A DNA stretch of 64,000 nucleotides from Virgibacillus necropolis (GCF_002224365.1 NZ_CP022437.1:1302001-1366000); one strand, 5' to 3'. Counted from the stretch's first letter, positions 46,709 to 55,335 are shown. The notes: a model not told the origin generated them from the letters alone. Numbers and translations: made by a program.

Positions 46709-47516
46709 CTTCGCCAAACCATTTTTGAGAAATTTCTAGATATGTGCCATCTTCCTTCATTTCAGCTAGTGCTTTATTGACAGCCTCAATCAATTTTTCA
46801 CTACCCTTACGGAAGGCGAATGAAGTTTGTGATGCATCTTCTTCACGGTCCACGATTTTAATCGGTGCATCTTTTTGTGTATTTAAAAAATCCAGAACCG
46901 ATAATCGATCATTAATTGTTGCTTCAACACGTTTTGATGCGATAAGCTGCATAGCCTCTTTAAAACCTTCAACAGATGTCACATCAGCACCATATTCTTT
47001 TGCGATATTTGCATAGTTACTTGTTAATGACTGTGCAGATGGAACGCCTTTGATATCTTCAAAGCTTTTAATGTCATTGTTATTTTTATGTGTTACCAGT
47101 ACGGCAGATGACTGTGTGTAAGGATCTGAAAATAAATATTTTTCCTTACGTTCTGGCGTGATTCCAACCTGGTTTGCAATCATATCAAAACGCCCAGAGT
47201 TCAATCCTGCAAACATAGAGTCCCATTTTGTTTCTTTAAATACTGCCTTTACGCCGATGCGATCAGCTACTTCGCGAGCAATTTCTACGTCAAAACCAGT
47301 AAGATCGCCTTCTTCGTTATGAAAGGTAAACGGTGGATAGGTTCCTTCTGTTCCGATAAGTATTTTACCTTTATCCTGTATACTTTTGTACAAATTTTTG
47401 CTTTCAGAATTTGAGCTACTTTCGCCATTACTAGAACTCTCTTCATTAGAGCCACAAGCTGTAAGTATAAGAATAAAACCTAGTGCAAGAAACGAGAGTA
47501 CAACCTTTTTCTTCAT
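46695..47516 (-). CDS. tcyA: Cystine-binding lipoprotein
   Basis: 273 residues. Signal peptide ends in LTACGS (lipidated Cys about 21), followed by a Ser/Asn-rich linker. The binding domain has VGTEGTYPPFTFH-like (IGTEGTYPPF), TGFDVEIAREVA, KWDSMFAGLNSGRFD, SAQSLTSNYANIAKE and the C-terminal KWFGEDVSK, which closely follow B. subtilis TcyA. ATG at 47516 follows GAGGAGGAAATAATC. First gene of the operon. Confidence 0.9.
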   Translation of the reverse strand: MKKKVVLSFLALGFILILTACGSNEESSSNGESSSNSESKNLYKSIQDKGKILIGTEGTYPPFTFHNEEGDLTGFDVEIAREVADRIGVKAVFKETKWDSMFAGLNSGRFDMIANQVGITPERKEKYLFSDPYTQSSAVLVTHKNNNDIKSFEDIKGVPSAQSLTSNYANIAKEYGADVTSVEGFKEAMQLIASKRVEATINDRLSVLDFLNTQKDAPIKIVDREEDASQTSFAFRKGSEKLIEAVNKALAEMKEDGTYLEISQKWFGEDVSK

Positions 47517-47575
47517 GATTATTTCCTCCTCTATTTTTAAATCCAAGTATTTTTATAAGAATTAATGCCTTTAAT

Positions 47576-47604
47576 ATCTTAATTTATAAAAGGTAAATAG
47601 TCAA
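47576..47604 (-). promoter_or_regulatory. tcyABC promoter
   Basis: On the minus strand TTGACT (47599-47604) and TAAGAT (47576-47581) with a 17-bp spacer. I could not identify a CymR box with confidence. Confidence 0.65.
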
Positions 47605-47740
47605 GAGTCGGAGCTTAACGTTTGTACACTATCCATGCGAGGCGGTTGGCAAGTTTGAATAGTTGGCAAATCATGATGAATTAAAAAAATCCCTGATAAA
47701 CTCACTCGCTAGAGTTACGGGTTTCGTATGTAAGAATAAG

Positions 47741-47776
47741 GTCAAAATAAAAACACCTGCCAATATGCAGGTGTTT
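47741..47776 (-). terminator. Terminator after cvfB
   Basis: AAACACCTGC (47751-47760) and GCAGGTGTTT (47767-47776) pair perfectly with a 6-nt loop; the minus-strand tail is TTATTTTG. Confidence 0.85.
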
Positions 47777-47782
47777 GCGAGA

Positions 47783-48640
47783 TTATTTTTTAAGATGGGT
47801 CTTGCCATCATGTTGTTCAATTTTGCCTTCTTTCATTAACTTGCCTAGTGCACGTTTAAAAGCTGATTTACTGATGTTAAATGTTCCTAAAATATCATCT
47901 GGATCGCTTTTATCGCCGAATGGAATGACACCATCATTTTCCTTTAGGTGATTCAAAATAGCGTCTGCATCATCAATCATGCCGTGTTGTTTCAGTGGGC
48001 GAAGTGACATGTTTAAGCTTGCGTCAGCTTTCACTTCAATGACACGAGCTGAAACCCACTCACCGAGTCTTGGTTCCGTTTTACGTTCAGTGTGGTGAAT
48101 AAATCCGCGATAGTTTTCTTCCGTGAGAATAACCGTACCTTCTCTACTAGTTCGATAAACACGTCCGTTTAGGGTTTGATTTAATACTTCTACAGGTGCG
48201 TCTACACATTCAATTTCAAGAATTCCTTCTGACCCAGGAAGTGCAAGAAGGCGTCCTTTTCGATCTGTGCCGAGTGTAACATACAGCTTGTCCCCAACTG
48301 CTGGCCAAACATCCTCATACAGCGGTAAATCGTCGGTTGATACAAGAATCTCTTTTGTGGTCCCAATGTTGACGAAAACGCCAAGATTTTTAACTACCTC
48401 AACGACCTCTGCCCAGCCAAATACATCCCGCTCTATGGTTGGAAGCTTTGTTGTTGCAATAATCTGACCTTTTTTATCGGTATATAAAAACACATCAATT
48501 TTTTGAGTTTCTTTTAATTCTTCTGAGGTTTCGTTATGGTGTAAAAGTGCTTCTGACATGTCTTTATTCAGTACATATCCCGTATCAATTTTTCGAAGTA
48601 CATTCATGCTTTGGATTGTGCCAATAACTAAGTCACTCAT
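47783..48640 (-). CDS. cvfB: S1-domain RNA-binding protein CvfB (YitL)
   Basis: 285 residues of the CvfB/YitL family: three S1-like barrels (first at about 5-65, FGWAEVVEVVKNLGVFVNIG near 75-95, then GRVYRTSREGTVILTEENYRGFIH) and a C-terminal winged helix (DPDDILGTFNISKSAFKRALGKLMKEGKI). In staphylococci CvfB affects virulence gene expression through RNA. It lies about 100 bp after a terminator-ended leader, so its expression may depend on read-through. Confidence 0.9.
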   Translation of the reverse strand: MSDLVIGTIQSMNVLRKIDTGYVLNKDMSEALLHHNETSEELKETQKIDVFLYTDKKGQIIATTKLPTIERDVFGWAEVVEVVKNLGVFVNIGTTKEILVSTDDLPLYEDVWPAVGDKLYVTLGTDRKGRLLALPGSEGILEIECVDAPVEVLNQTLNGRVYRTSREGTVILTEENYRGFIHHTERKTEPRLGEWVSARVIEVKADASLNMSLRPLKQHGMIDDADAILNHLKENDGVIPFGDKSDPDDILGTFNISKSAFKRALGKLMKEGKIEQHDGKTHLKK

Positions 48641-48741
48641 TATTTTACCTTCCTTCTATTCTGGTCTGTTTTTTATTTTGCACAGGTCAGCCCGAGTCCA
48701 TACGCCACTGTACCAGTACTTAGGTTTTATATATGTATTGG

Positions 48742-48773
48742 AAAAGGGGCACCCTCATAGTAAGAGTACCCCT
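48742..48773 (-). terminator. Attenuator-like terminator before cvfB
   Basis: On the minus strand GGGGTACTC pairs with GAGGGTGCCCC-type arm (wobble pairs, one bulge) and is followed by TTTTCC. Confidence 0.6.
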
Positions 48774-49016
48774 CCGATTCATTACGTAACATAAAGTCTT
48801 GATTTAATTTTCCATCCCTCTATAAAGGGAGAATAATTTCCATTGAAAGTGCATTGCTTTCATTACCGCGGTAATTGTTCCACTAACTTAAGCAACGTAA
48901 ACCCTACCTGCTTTTACGTCCTTGCGACCCTTTAGTCGCGCCAGTGTGAATAAGTGTTCTAAAAAAATATTGCGTAGAATGCCAATATCTTAACTTTATA
49001 TATTACAAAATCTAAC
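48742..49016 (-). ncRNA. Unidentified structured leader or small RNA upstream of cvfB
   Basis: A promoter at 49023-49050 (minus) starts a leader that contains no good open frame but many stems: GCGAC...GTCGC, ACGTAAA...TTTACGT, the 14-bp palindrome ATTACCGCGGTAAT (48872-48885), TGAAAG...CTTTCA and TCCCTTTATAGAGGGA. It ends in a terminator at 48742-48773, about 100 nt before cvfB. GTGG and TACCGCGG resemble the T-box core but are split by 6 nt. None of the riboswitch classes I know fits. Confidence 0.5.
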
Positions 49017-49022
49017 TACTTT

Positions 49023-49050
49023 ATTATACACTATTACTAATAAATGTCAA
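49023..49050 (-). promoter_or_regulatory. SigA promoter of the cvfB leader
   Basis: On the minus strand perfect TTGACA (49045-49050) and TATAAT (49023-49028) with a 16-bp spacer. Confidence 0.75.
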
Positions 49051-49065
49051 GTTCATACAATTCAC

Positions 49066-49228
49066 TATAAGAGGATGTTCAAAAAGTCACCAAATGATAA
49101 ACGGCGAATTTCTTCGTTGCGAAGTTTTTCCGGTCCTCACGTATTAAAAGCATACGTTCCGGTCCTCAAAATCTTCGCGCCTTGAACTTCTTGTTTCTAA
49201 TTTGCTGACTTTTTGAACACACACTATA
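49066..49228. mobile_element. MITE-like element, copy 2
   Basis: Same ends as copy 1 (AGAGGATGTTCAAAAAGTC ... GACTTTTTGAACACACACT), bordered by TATA. Interior is shorter but alignable (CACCAAATGATAAACGGCGAA). It lies just behind the cvfB leader promoter. Confidence 0.7.
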
Positions 49229-49280
49229 AGTTTGCAAAGATGATCCATCTTAATTTATCATAAAAGATGGAGGGGTTTCG

Positions 49281-49592
49281 ATGAACGTAATCGGTGCAAT
49301 TGATAATGAAACACGTTGTAAGCATTACCATACGGAAAAAGATCGAATAGCAATAAAATTTTATTGTTGCGGCGAGTATTATCCTTGTTACAAATGTCAC
49401 GAAGAGTATGGTTGTGGAAGTTTGCAGGTTTGGCCTAAATCCATGTTTGATCAATTTGCGGTGTTGTGTGGGTCATGTGGAACAGAACTTACCATTCAGG
49501 AATATTTGGAATGTGGTTCGATTTGTCCAATCTGTCATGCTAAATTTAATTCCGAATGTTCATTGCATTATCATTTATATTTTCAAAAATAA
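49281..49592 (+). CDS. CHY-type zinc finger protein
   Basis: 103 residues with many Cys/His pairs: TRCKHYH, FYCCGEYYPCYKCHEE, CGSCG, CPICHAKF. The CHY zinc finger family (PF05495) binds three zinc ions; in yeast Hot13 helps mitochondrial thiol oxidation, while the bacterial function is unknown. GGAGGGG precedes the ATG. Monocistronic, next to a ferredoxin gene. Confidence 0.85.
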   Translation: MNVIGAIDNETRCKHYHTEKDRIAIKFYCCGEYYPCYKCHEEYGCGSLQVWPKSMFDQFAVLCGSCGTELTIQEYLECGSICPICHAKFNSECSLHYHLYFQK

Positions 49593-49666
49593 GCAGGGTA
49601 CTTGAAATTCTAGTCCCTTCTATTATTAAATAGAATTAGCTTGGATTTTTTAAGGAGGGAAAGCTG

Positions 49667-49906
49667 GTGGCTTTTGTAATATTGGACCCGTGTGGCCCAG
49701 AAAAATCAGCAGAATGTGTCAGTGTATGTCCAGTGGATTGCATAGAAGAAGGCAAGGATCAATTTTACATAGACCCAGATATTTGTATCGATTGTGGCGC
49801 ATGTAAAGCAGTTTGCCCAGTTGATGCGATAGAAGAAGAATATGATTTAACGCCAGATCAGGAGAAATTTTTAGAAAAAGCTGAGGCTTTTTTTGCTAAT
49901 AAATAA
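49667..49906 (+). CDS. 4Fe-4S ferredoxin
   Basis: 79 residues. ECVSVCPVDCIEE and CIDCGACKAVCPVDAIEEE give eight cluster cysteines in two sets, with the C-terminal helix DLTPDQEKFLEKAEAFF as in YfhL/7Fe-8Fe type ferredoxins. GTG start behind AAGGAGGG. A small soluble electron carrier; partner unknown. Confidence 0.9.
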   Translation: MAFVILDPCGPEKSAECVSVCPVDCIEEGKDQFYIDPDICIDCGACKAVCPVDAIEEEYDLTPDQEKFLEKAEAFFANK

Positions 49907-50026
49907 ATAATTTCTAAACTTAATAAATTATGATAAAGTATAAATAAGAAGTTTTAGTGAACAGTCATCAACTTGATGACTGTTTTTAGTTTAGCTGGTA
50001 CCAGGACAACGACAAGGAGGAGAATG

Positions 50027-51505
50027 ATGACTTCAGCAGAAGAAGAGTTAGCTCGTACAAAAGGAAGTAAGCGCATTCAAAAATTAGATTTCAGATTTGG
50101 AGCATTTGGAGCAGCTGTTCCATTAGTATTTTTTGTCGTATGGGCAATTACTACTAGTGTGATGAAGCTTTCATCTGAAGTAGGTCTAGTGATGGGCGCG
50201 CTAATTGGTATAACACTAGGTTTATTTTTTAGTAAAAGTAAGTGGGGGGACTATGCACAGGGTTTATTTGATGGACTAGCACAGCCTGTTGGGGTTGTAG
50301 CAATCGTTGCATGGTTCTATGCAGGTATGTTTGCACAGATTTTGCAGGTTGGAGGACTTGTGGAAGGACTTGTATGGCTTGGAGGAATTACTGGTTTAAC
50401 TGGTGGTTTATTTGTTGCCATGACATTTTTACTAGCAGCCGTTTTTTCAACAGCAGTTGGAACTGGATACGGAACAACAGTAGCATTTTGTACGTTGATG
50501 TATCCTGCAGGAATAGCAGTTGGCGCTGATCCTGTTATGATGTTCGCAGCAATTTTGGCTGGGGCTGTTTTTGGTGATAACTTAGCACCGGTTTCAGATA
50601 CTACGATTGTTTCTGCAACAACGCAAGAAGCGGACGTGCCTGGAGTTGTGCGAAGTCGGTTTAAATATTCAATAATGGCAGCAATTCCTTCTACCATATT
50701 ATTCGCAATATTCGGTGGTGGTGGCGATAATGGCGTCGGAAGTTCTGATGTGGCTGCAAGTATTATGGATGACAGTAATCCAGCTGGTTTAATTATGTTG
50801 CTTCCTTTTGCAATTGTACTTATTTTAGCTTTAACGGGGCAGCATTTGATGACATCGTTAACATGGGGTATTTTATCGGCAATACCATTAATCGTCTTTA
50901 CTAGTCTTGGGAAATTTGCTGATATTATCAGTTTTGATTCTGAATCTGATACCGTAATTACTGGTGCACTTGTCGAAGGTGTAATGGGCTACATGAATAT
51001 GGCAATACTGATTTTGCTCATTGTTGCGGCTGCGCATTTATTGAAGCTAGGTGGAACGATGGATGCAATCACTGGTCTAATGATAAAGTGGATCAAGAAT
51101 TCTGTTCGACGCGCCGAGCTTGCTATCTGGAGTATTGTTGCACTATTAAACAGTGCGATTACGATTAATACAGCAGCCGAAATCGCAGCAGCTCCTTTTG
51201 TAAAAGAACTGGGGGAGAAATATAAAATTCATCGTTATCGTCGGGCAAACATGCTTGATGCGGTAACATCAGCACTTGGATACATTTTTCCTTGGGGTGC
51301 ACCAGTACTATTAGGTTGGTCGACAATTAAATTGATGACGGAAACGTACGAATGGTTACCAGTCGTATCACCTACTGCTGTATTTCCATATGTATTCCAA
51401 GGCTGGTTCTTAGTTGTCATTATGCTAATTGCAGCGATTACAGGCTGGGGGCTTCGTTTTGAAGGTAAAAATGGCGAAGAATTAAAAGAACGTCCAAACG
51501 ACTAA
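50027..51505 (+). CDS. NhaC family Na+/H+ antiporter-like protein 1
   Basis: About 492 residues with roughly 12 helices. Characteristic segments: AAILAGAVFGDNLAPVSDTTIVSAT, GTGYGTTVAFC and NSAITINTAAEIAAAPF. This is the PF03553 (Na_H_antiporter) superfamily, the subgroup often annotated YuiF/YfkM-like. The in-frame start is put at 50027 behind AAGGAGG at 50014-50020; 50024 is equally possible. It could be a Na+/H+ or amino-acid/H+ exchanger. Terminator downstream. Confidence 0.82.
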   Translation: MTSAEEELARTKGSKRIQKLDFRFGAFGAAVPLVFFVVWAITTSVMKLSSEVGLVMGALIGITLGLFFSKSKWGDYAQGLFDGLAQPVGVVAIVAWFYAGMFAQILQVGGLVEGLVWLGGITGLTGGLFVAMTFLLAAVFSTAVGTGYGTTVAFCTLMYPAGIAVGADPVMMFAAILAGAVFGDNLAPVSDTTIVSATTQEADVPGVVRSRFKYSIMAAIPSTILFAIFGGGGDNGVGSSDVAASIMDDSNPAGLIMLLPFAIVLILALTGQHLMTSLTWGILSAIPLIVFTSLGKFADIISFDSESDTVITGALVEGVMGYMNMAILILLIVAAAHLLKLGGTMDAITGLMIKWIKNSVRRAELAIWSIVALLNSAITINTAAEIAAAPFVKELGEKYKIHRYRRANMLDAVTSALGYIFPWGAPVLLGWSTIKLMTETYEWLPVVSPTAVFPYVFQGWFLVVIMLIAAITGWGLRFEGKNGEELKERPND

Positions 51506-51517
51506 TTTGTTATATGC

Positions 51518-51564
51518 ACCCATACCATGGTGGTAAAAGCCATGGTATGGGTTTCATTTTTTTT
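51518..51564 (+). terminator. Terminator after antiporter 1
   Basis: ACCCATACCATGG (51518-51530) and CCATGGTATGGGT (51540-51552) pair perfectly; T-rich tail follows. Confidence 0.85.
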
Positions 51565-51605
51565 GACAAGTTTGGAATGATACCTGAAAAATGATTGAAT
51601 GCTAG

Positions 51606-51896
51606 ATAATTAAAACAAGTCAAACATTGTTAAGTGGAAATAGTTATGCAATGATTTCTGGTGAAAAATCTGGTATAGTATCTGTCAATAAAGATGAAGA
51701 GAAAGATTTATTATTAGGTTTTCATATAATCGGTGCTGGAGCAGTTGAACTGGTTAGTAGAGGGGGGACAGCACTGGAAATGGTGGCACGAGATGAGGAT
51801 TTACGTTTTCCCTCTTATCTACATCCAAGTATGAACGAGGCAATTGTGGGGGTGATGGATGGATTAGCAGACATGGCAATTCATCCTTCACCGTAA
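51606..51896 (+). pseudogene. Remnant of a dihydrolipoamide dehydrogenase (C-terminal dimer domain)
   Basis: After a stop at 51603-51605 an open frame runs to 51896 and encodes only a pyridine-nucleotide-disulfide oxidoreductase dimerisation domain: GEKSGIVSVNKDEEKDLLLGFHIIGAGAVELV and FPSYLHPSMNEAIVG. FAD and NAD domains and the redox cysteines are absent. There is no ribosome site at a plausible start. It lies between two antiporter genes and is best read as a deletion relic. Confidence 0.75.
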
Positions 51897-51984
51897 AGGA
51901 AAATAATAATCAATCAACAGCTACGGAAACTCTCTATCTTAGGAAAAAACAATCGACAATTATACAATCAAAGGAGAATTTCTT

Positions 51985-53400
51985 ATGTACCGAATAAAAG
52001 CTGTTCAAAAGCCATCATTAATCGAAGCATTGTTTATGACCATAGCGGTTTTAGCCGTAATTAGTTTTGGAATCATTTATTTTGAAGCGGCACCACATAT
52101 TCCGCTTGTATTTGCACTACTTCTTTTAGTCATTTATGGCCTGATTAAGCGTCTATCCTATCAAACAATAGAGGACGGAATTACTGAAGGGGCAAAAGCA
52201 GGAATGGGGGCAGTATTCCTCTTTTTCTTTATTGGTATTTTGATAGCCGCTTGGATGATAGGTGGAACGATTCCTTCGTTAATTTACGGAGGATTTGAAC
52301 TGGTTACACCGAACTATTTCTTGAGCATTGTGTTTGTGGTGACGTCAGTTGTTGGAATTTGTGTGGGAAGCTCCTTGACGACGGTCGCAACTGCGGGTCT
52401 GGCGTTTATCGGAATTGCTACTGCTGCCGATGTTTCGTTAGCGGTAACAGCAGGTGCGATTGTATCTGGTGCGTTTTTTGGGGATAAAATGTCACCATTA
52501 TCTGATACAACAAATATGGCATCTTCTATTTTGAAGGTGGACTTGTTTGACCATATTCGCAATATGGCATGGACCACCATTCCAGCATTTGTGATAACCT
52601 TGTTTATTTTTGCTATTATTTCGCCGGAAATTACGGATACAAGCTTTACTAAAATGGAAACATTTCAACAGGGGTTGCTCGATACAGGGCTTGTTACGTG
52701 GTATAACGGATTCATTCCAGTGGCGGTTTTAGTGATTTTTTCCATTATGAAGGTACCTGCTTTATTAACGCTAGCAGGTGGGGCTGCAAGTGCGATTGTG
52801 ATGGCATACATTAACGGGTTCATTCCATTGAAAAACTTGCTCGGCGTACTATTTGGTGGTTATGTTTCTGAAACAGGAATTGAAGAAATTGATGCATTGT
52901 TAACGCGTGGTGGACTAAGTAGCATGATGTTCACAATCGGTATTGTGTTACTCGCGTTAAGTCTTGGTGGGTTGTTGTTTAAGCTCGGGATTGTTCCACG
53001 ATTACTAGAGTCAATCGAAAGTATGCTGAAAAAAGTTGGATCAGTCATTGCAGCTGCAGCGTTTACAGCAATCGGTATTAACGTTCTTATTGGGGAGCAG
53101 TATTTATCGATTTTATTAACAGGTGAGGCATATCAGTCTCGATTTGCCAAAGTAGGTCTCGCAAATAAAAACCTATCACGTGTCGCAGAGGATGCTGGAA
53201 CAGTTGTCAATCCGCTCGTTCCATGGAGTGTGTGTGGCGTGTTTATTACGACTACATTAGGTGTATCAACCTTAGCATATCTCCCATTTGCCTTCTTCTG
53301 TCTGTTATCACCGATTTTAACGATTTTATTCGGACTTTCAGGTAAAACGTTAACGTATATTGAAAAAAGTTCAACGGAAACCGAATCAGAAACTGTGTAA
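51985..53400 (+). CDS. nhaC: NhaC-type Na+/H+ antiporter 2
   Basis: 471 residues with about 11-12 helices. Conserved blocks: GSSLTTVATAGLAFIGIA, AGAIVSGAFFGDKMSPLSDTTN and the late RVAEDAGTVVNPLVPWSVCG segment, the NhaC signature. It exchanges Na+ for H+ and supports pH and salt tolerance. AAAGGAGAA ribosome site. Closer to B. subtilis NhaC/YheL-type proteins than antiporter 1. Confidence 0.9.
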   Translation: MYRIKAVQKPSLIEALFMTIAVLAVISFGIIYFEAAPHIPLVFALLLLVIYGLIKRLSYQTIEDGITEGAKAGMGAVFLFFFIGILIAAWMIGGTIPSLIYGGFELVTPNYFLSIVFVVTSVVGICVGSSLTTVATAGLAFIGIATAADVSLAVTAGAIVSGAFFGDKMSPLSDTTNMASSILKVDLFDHIRNMAWTTIPAFVITLFIFAIISPEITDTSFTKMETFQQGLLDTGLVTWYNGFIPVAVLVIFSIMKVPALLTLAGGAASAIVMAYINGFIPLKNLLGVLFGGYVSETGIEEIDALLTRGGLSSMMFTIGIVLLALSLGGLLFKLGIVPRLLESIESMLKKVGSVIAAAAFTAIGINVLIGEQYLSILLTGEAYQSRFAKVGLANKNLSRVAEDAGTVVNPLVPWSVCGVFITTTLGVSTLAYLPFAFFCLLSPILTILFGLSGKTLTYIEKSSTETESETV

Positions 53401-53474
53401 GGAGATACGGTTTCACTGGAATATGTGAGAGTGGAACCTAGAATCAAAACAATATCCATCAATGGTAGTAAATT

Positions 53475-53511
53475 AGGTTGGTCTACAGAAATGTTGTAGA
53501 CCAACCTTTTT
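53475..53511 (+). terminator. Terminator after nhaC
   Basis: AGGTTGGTCTAC and GTAGACCAACCT pair perfectly, then TTTTT. Confidence 0.88.
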
Positions 53512-53610
53512 CAGATATCGCTTTGTTAGTAGTAATACATAATACAAAAAATCTAAGGAACAATATATATAGATTTTCATCAAACAAAAAAATTATTGGA
53601 GGTTATTTAT

Positions 53611-53886
53611 ATGGTCGAACAGAACCTACATCAGAGATTACAACAAGCCAGTCAACAAATAAAAGAGGCTCAGCAGGCTGTTTTGCAAGCGCAAGGATCA
53701 GATGCTCAATTATTGCAACAAGCAGAGCAGCAGTTACAACAGGCAGAACAGGTATTGCAAAATGCGCGGGAGCAGGCAGGAAATGAAGCAACTGAGAACC
53801 CACAATTTCAGCAAGCTTCTGAACAACTGCACGATACACGTCAACAAGTGCAGGAAGCGCAGCAAAATAACAACGATGTTTTATAA
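53611..53886 (+). CDS. Glutamine-rich coiled-coil small protein
   Basis: 91 residues with very high Gln/Ala content and heptad-like pattern (LQQASQQIKEAQQAVLQAQ, then LLQQAEQQLQQAEQVLQ), probably one long coiled coil. ATG at 53611 follows TTGGAGGT. No family recognised; a spore or cytosolic structural protein is possible. The 17-nt start region GGAGGTTATTTATATGG is identical in the gene at 54022. Confidence 0.65.
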   Translation: MVEQNLHQRLQQASQQIKEAQQAVLQAQGSDAQLLQQAEQQLQQAEQVLQNAREQAGNEATENPQFQQASEQLHDTRQQVQEAQQNNNDVL

Positions 53887-54021
53887 AACGTGGATTTAAC
53901 TATCAGGTTAAATAGGGATACATTTGATATCCTTTTTCTTATTGCTCGACGAAAGGTGATGCTCAAAACTTACATCTTTTTAATGGAATTAGGTAAGCTA
54001 AACGAAAAGGAGGTTATTTAT

Positions 54022-54123
54022 ATGGCAAAAGACAAGACAAAGACGAAAAACAAAAGCAAGAAAGAACTGAACGATATGAAGAATCAAAACAAATATAGAA
54101 CTAACCGTCCTCCAGGAAATTAA
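54022..54123 (+). CDS. 33-residue lysine/asparagine-rich peptide
   Basis: ATG at 54022 behind AAAAGGAGGTTATTTAT. The product is very basic: MAKDKTKTKNKSKKELND then MKNQNKYRTNRPPGN. Composition resembles small acid-soluble spore protein-like or nucleic-acid-binding peptides, but I cannot name a family. A long perfect terminator follows 27 bp after the stop. Confidence 0.6.
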   Translation: MAKDKTKTKNKSKKELNDMKNQNKYRTNRPPGN

Positions 54124-54149
54124 GGAACAAAGAATTAAAAAGGTTCTAT

Positions 54150-54190
54150 CATACTTAAATCCGTATCTAATACGGATTTAAGTATGTATT
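54150..54190 (+). terminator. Long perfect hairpin terminator
   Basis: CATACTTAAATCCGTAT (54150-54166) and its exact complement (54170-54186) give a 17-bp stem with a 3-nt loop, followed by TATTT. The rest of the gap up to 54333 shows nothing recognisable. Confidence 0.75.
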
Positions 54191-54333
54191 TCCTCGTGCC
54201 CTTAACAAACTACACTTAGAAAATAGCTTCTAATTCAAGTCCTTCCAGTACTATTGATTGACTACTCCCTTATCTTTTAATACTTCTACTTGTTCATACT
54301 ACTTTCGTCATTTCATACATATGTGTTTATTTT

Positions 54334-54410
54334 TGCAGATAAGAAAGTATAAATCCTTTCTTAACTGCATAAGTGCAACTAAGGCTTGGCGATAAGCCAA
54401 GTTTTCTAAT
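54334..54410. repeat. Hairpin-rich repeat family B, copy 3
   Basis: GCAGATAAGAAAGTATAAAT...CTTTCTTAACTGC, ATAAGTGCAACTAAGG and the CTTGGC...GCCAAG hairpin plus TTTTCTAAT; same order as 36345-36437 but lacking one internal 16-bp segment. Confidence 0.8.
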
Positions 54411-54501
54411 ATCATTTTAAAAAAACATAAGCCGATAGAATTGTAAAAGTACGTTTAGACAAGGATAATAGTTAGAGAAATCGAAAAGGGGTAAACACAC
54501 T

Positions 54502-55293
54502 ATGGATTTATTTTTAAAAGACAAATCGATTATCGTAACAGCCGCAAGTAAAGGACTCGGTCGAGCTATTGCAACGGAATTCGCACGTGAAGGAGCGCAT
54601 GTTCTATTAGCAAGTAGAAGCGAAGAAACATTACGAGAAACAGTTGCCTCCATTAAACAAGAAACAAATAATGAACATGTTGATTATGCGATATGTGATA
54701 TGAAAGATCCTAAGGCTATTAAGGGCATGGTAGAAAAAGCGACAAAATGGAACGGGACAGTTGATGTACTAATCAATAATGCGGGAGGACCACCTGCAGG
54801 GAAATTTTTGGATATGTCCGATGATGATTGGTATCATGCATTTGAGTTAAACTTGTTAAGCTTTATCCGTACGACACGTGAAGTGATTCCTTTCATGAAG
54901 AAACGAAAGCAAGGGCATATCGTTAACGTCGCTTCATCATCAATCAAACAGAGTTTAGATAATTTGGTTTTGTCAAATACGATGCGTCCAGGAATTGTCG
55001 GATTAGCAAAAAGCCTATCACAAGAATTAGGTGAGGATAATATCTTAATCAATACGGTTGGACCAGGGACAATTGAAACAGACCGGATCAGTGAATTGAA
55101 TCAGCGGAAAGCAGGTGATTCAGGAATTCCTGTCGATGAGATCAAAGCAAATGCAGAACAACAAGTACCGATGAATCGTTATGGGCAACCTGATGAATTC
55201 GCAAGAGCAGTTGTATTCTTAGCATCTGGTGCAAATACGTATATTACAGGTCAATCCTTAATTGTGGATGGTGGATTGGTAAAAGCATTATAA
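54502..55293 (+). CDS. Atypical SDR (BKR-like) without the Tyr-Lys catalytic pair
   Basis: 263 residues with SDR fold motifs ASKGLGRAIA (as TAASKGLGRA) and NNAGGPP, but the catalytic YxxxK position reads NTMRPGIVG, so Tyr and Lys are Asn and Arg. The catalytic-serine segment reads VASSSIKQS. The C-terminal TGQSLIVDGG is normal. This fits the SDR subgroup noted for lacking the standard tetrad. GAAAAGGGG site before the ATG. Reaction unknown; may be an enoyl- or keto-acyl-like reductase with altered chemistry. Confidence 0.82.
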   Translation: MDLFLKDKSIIVTAASKGLGRAIATEFAREGAHVLLASRSEETLRETVASIKQETNNEHVDYAICDMKDPKAIKGMVEKATKWNGTVDVLINNAGGPPAGKFLDMSDDDWYHAFELNLLSFIRTTREVIPFMKKRKQGHIVNVASSSIKQSLDNLVLSNTMRPGIVGLAKSLSQELGEDNILINTVGPGTIETDRISELNQRKAGDSGIPVDEIKANAEQQVPMNRYGQPDEFARAVVFLASGANTYITGQSLIVDGGLVKAL

Positions 55294-55335
55294 AAATGGA
55301 GAACAATATATAATTTTTTACTTTAAACGGAGCGG

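Noticed and set aside
48860-48900. T-box leader
   Set aside because: The core GTGG and TACCGCGG are separated by six extra bases, no convincing specifier stem is visible, and cvfB is not a typical T-box target; kept only as an unidentified structured leader.
53478-53786. 102-codon frame overlapping the Gln-rich gene in another frame
   Set aside because: It begins inside the nhaC terminator and lacks a ribosome site; the Gln-rich frame has one and a consistent composition.
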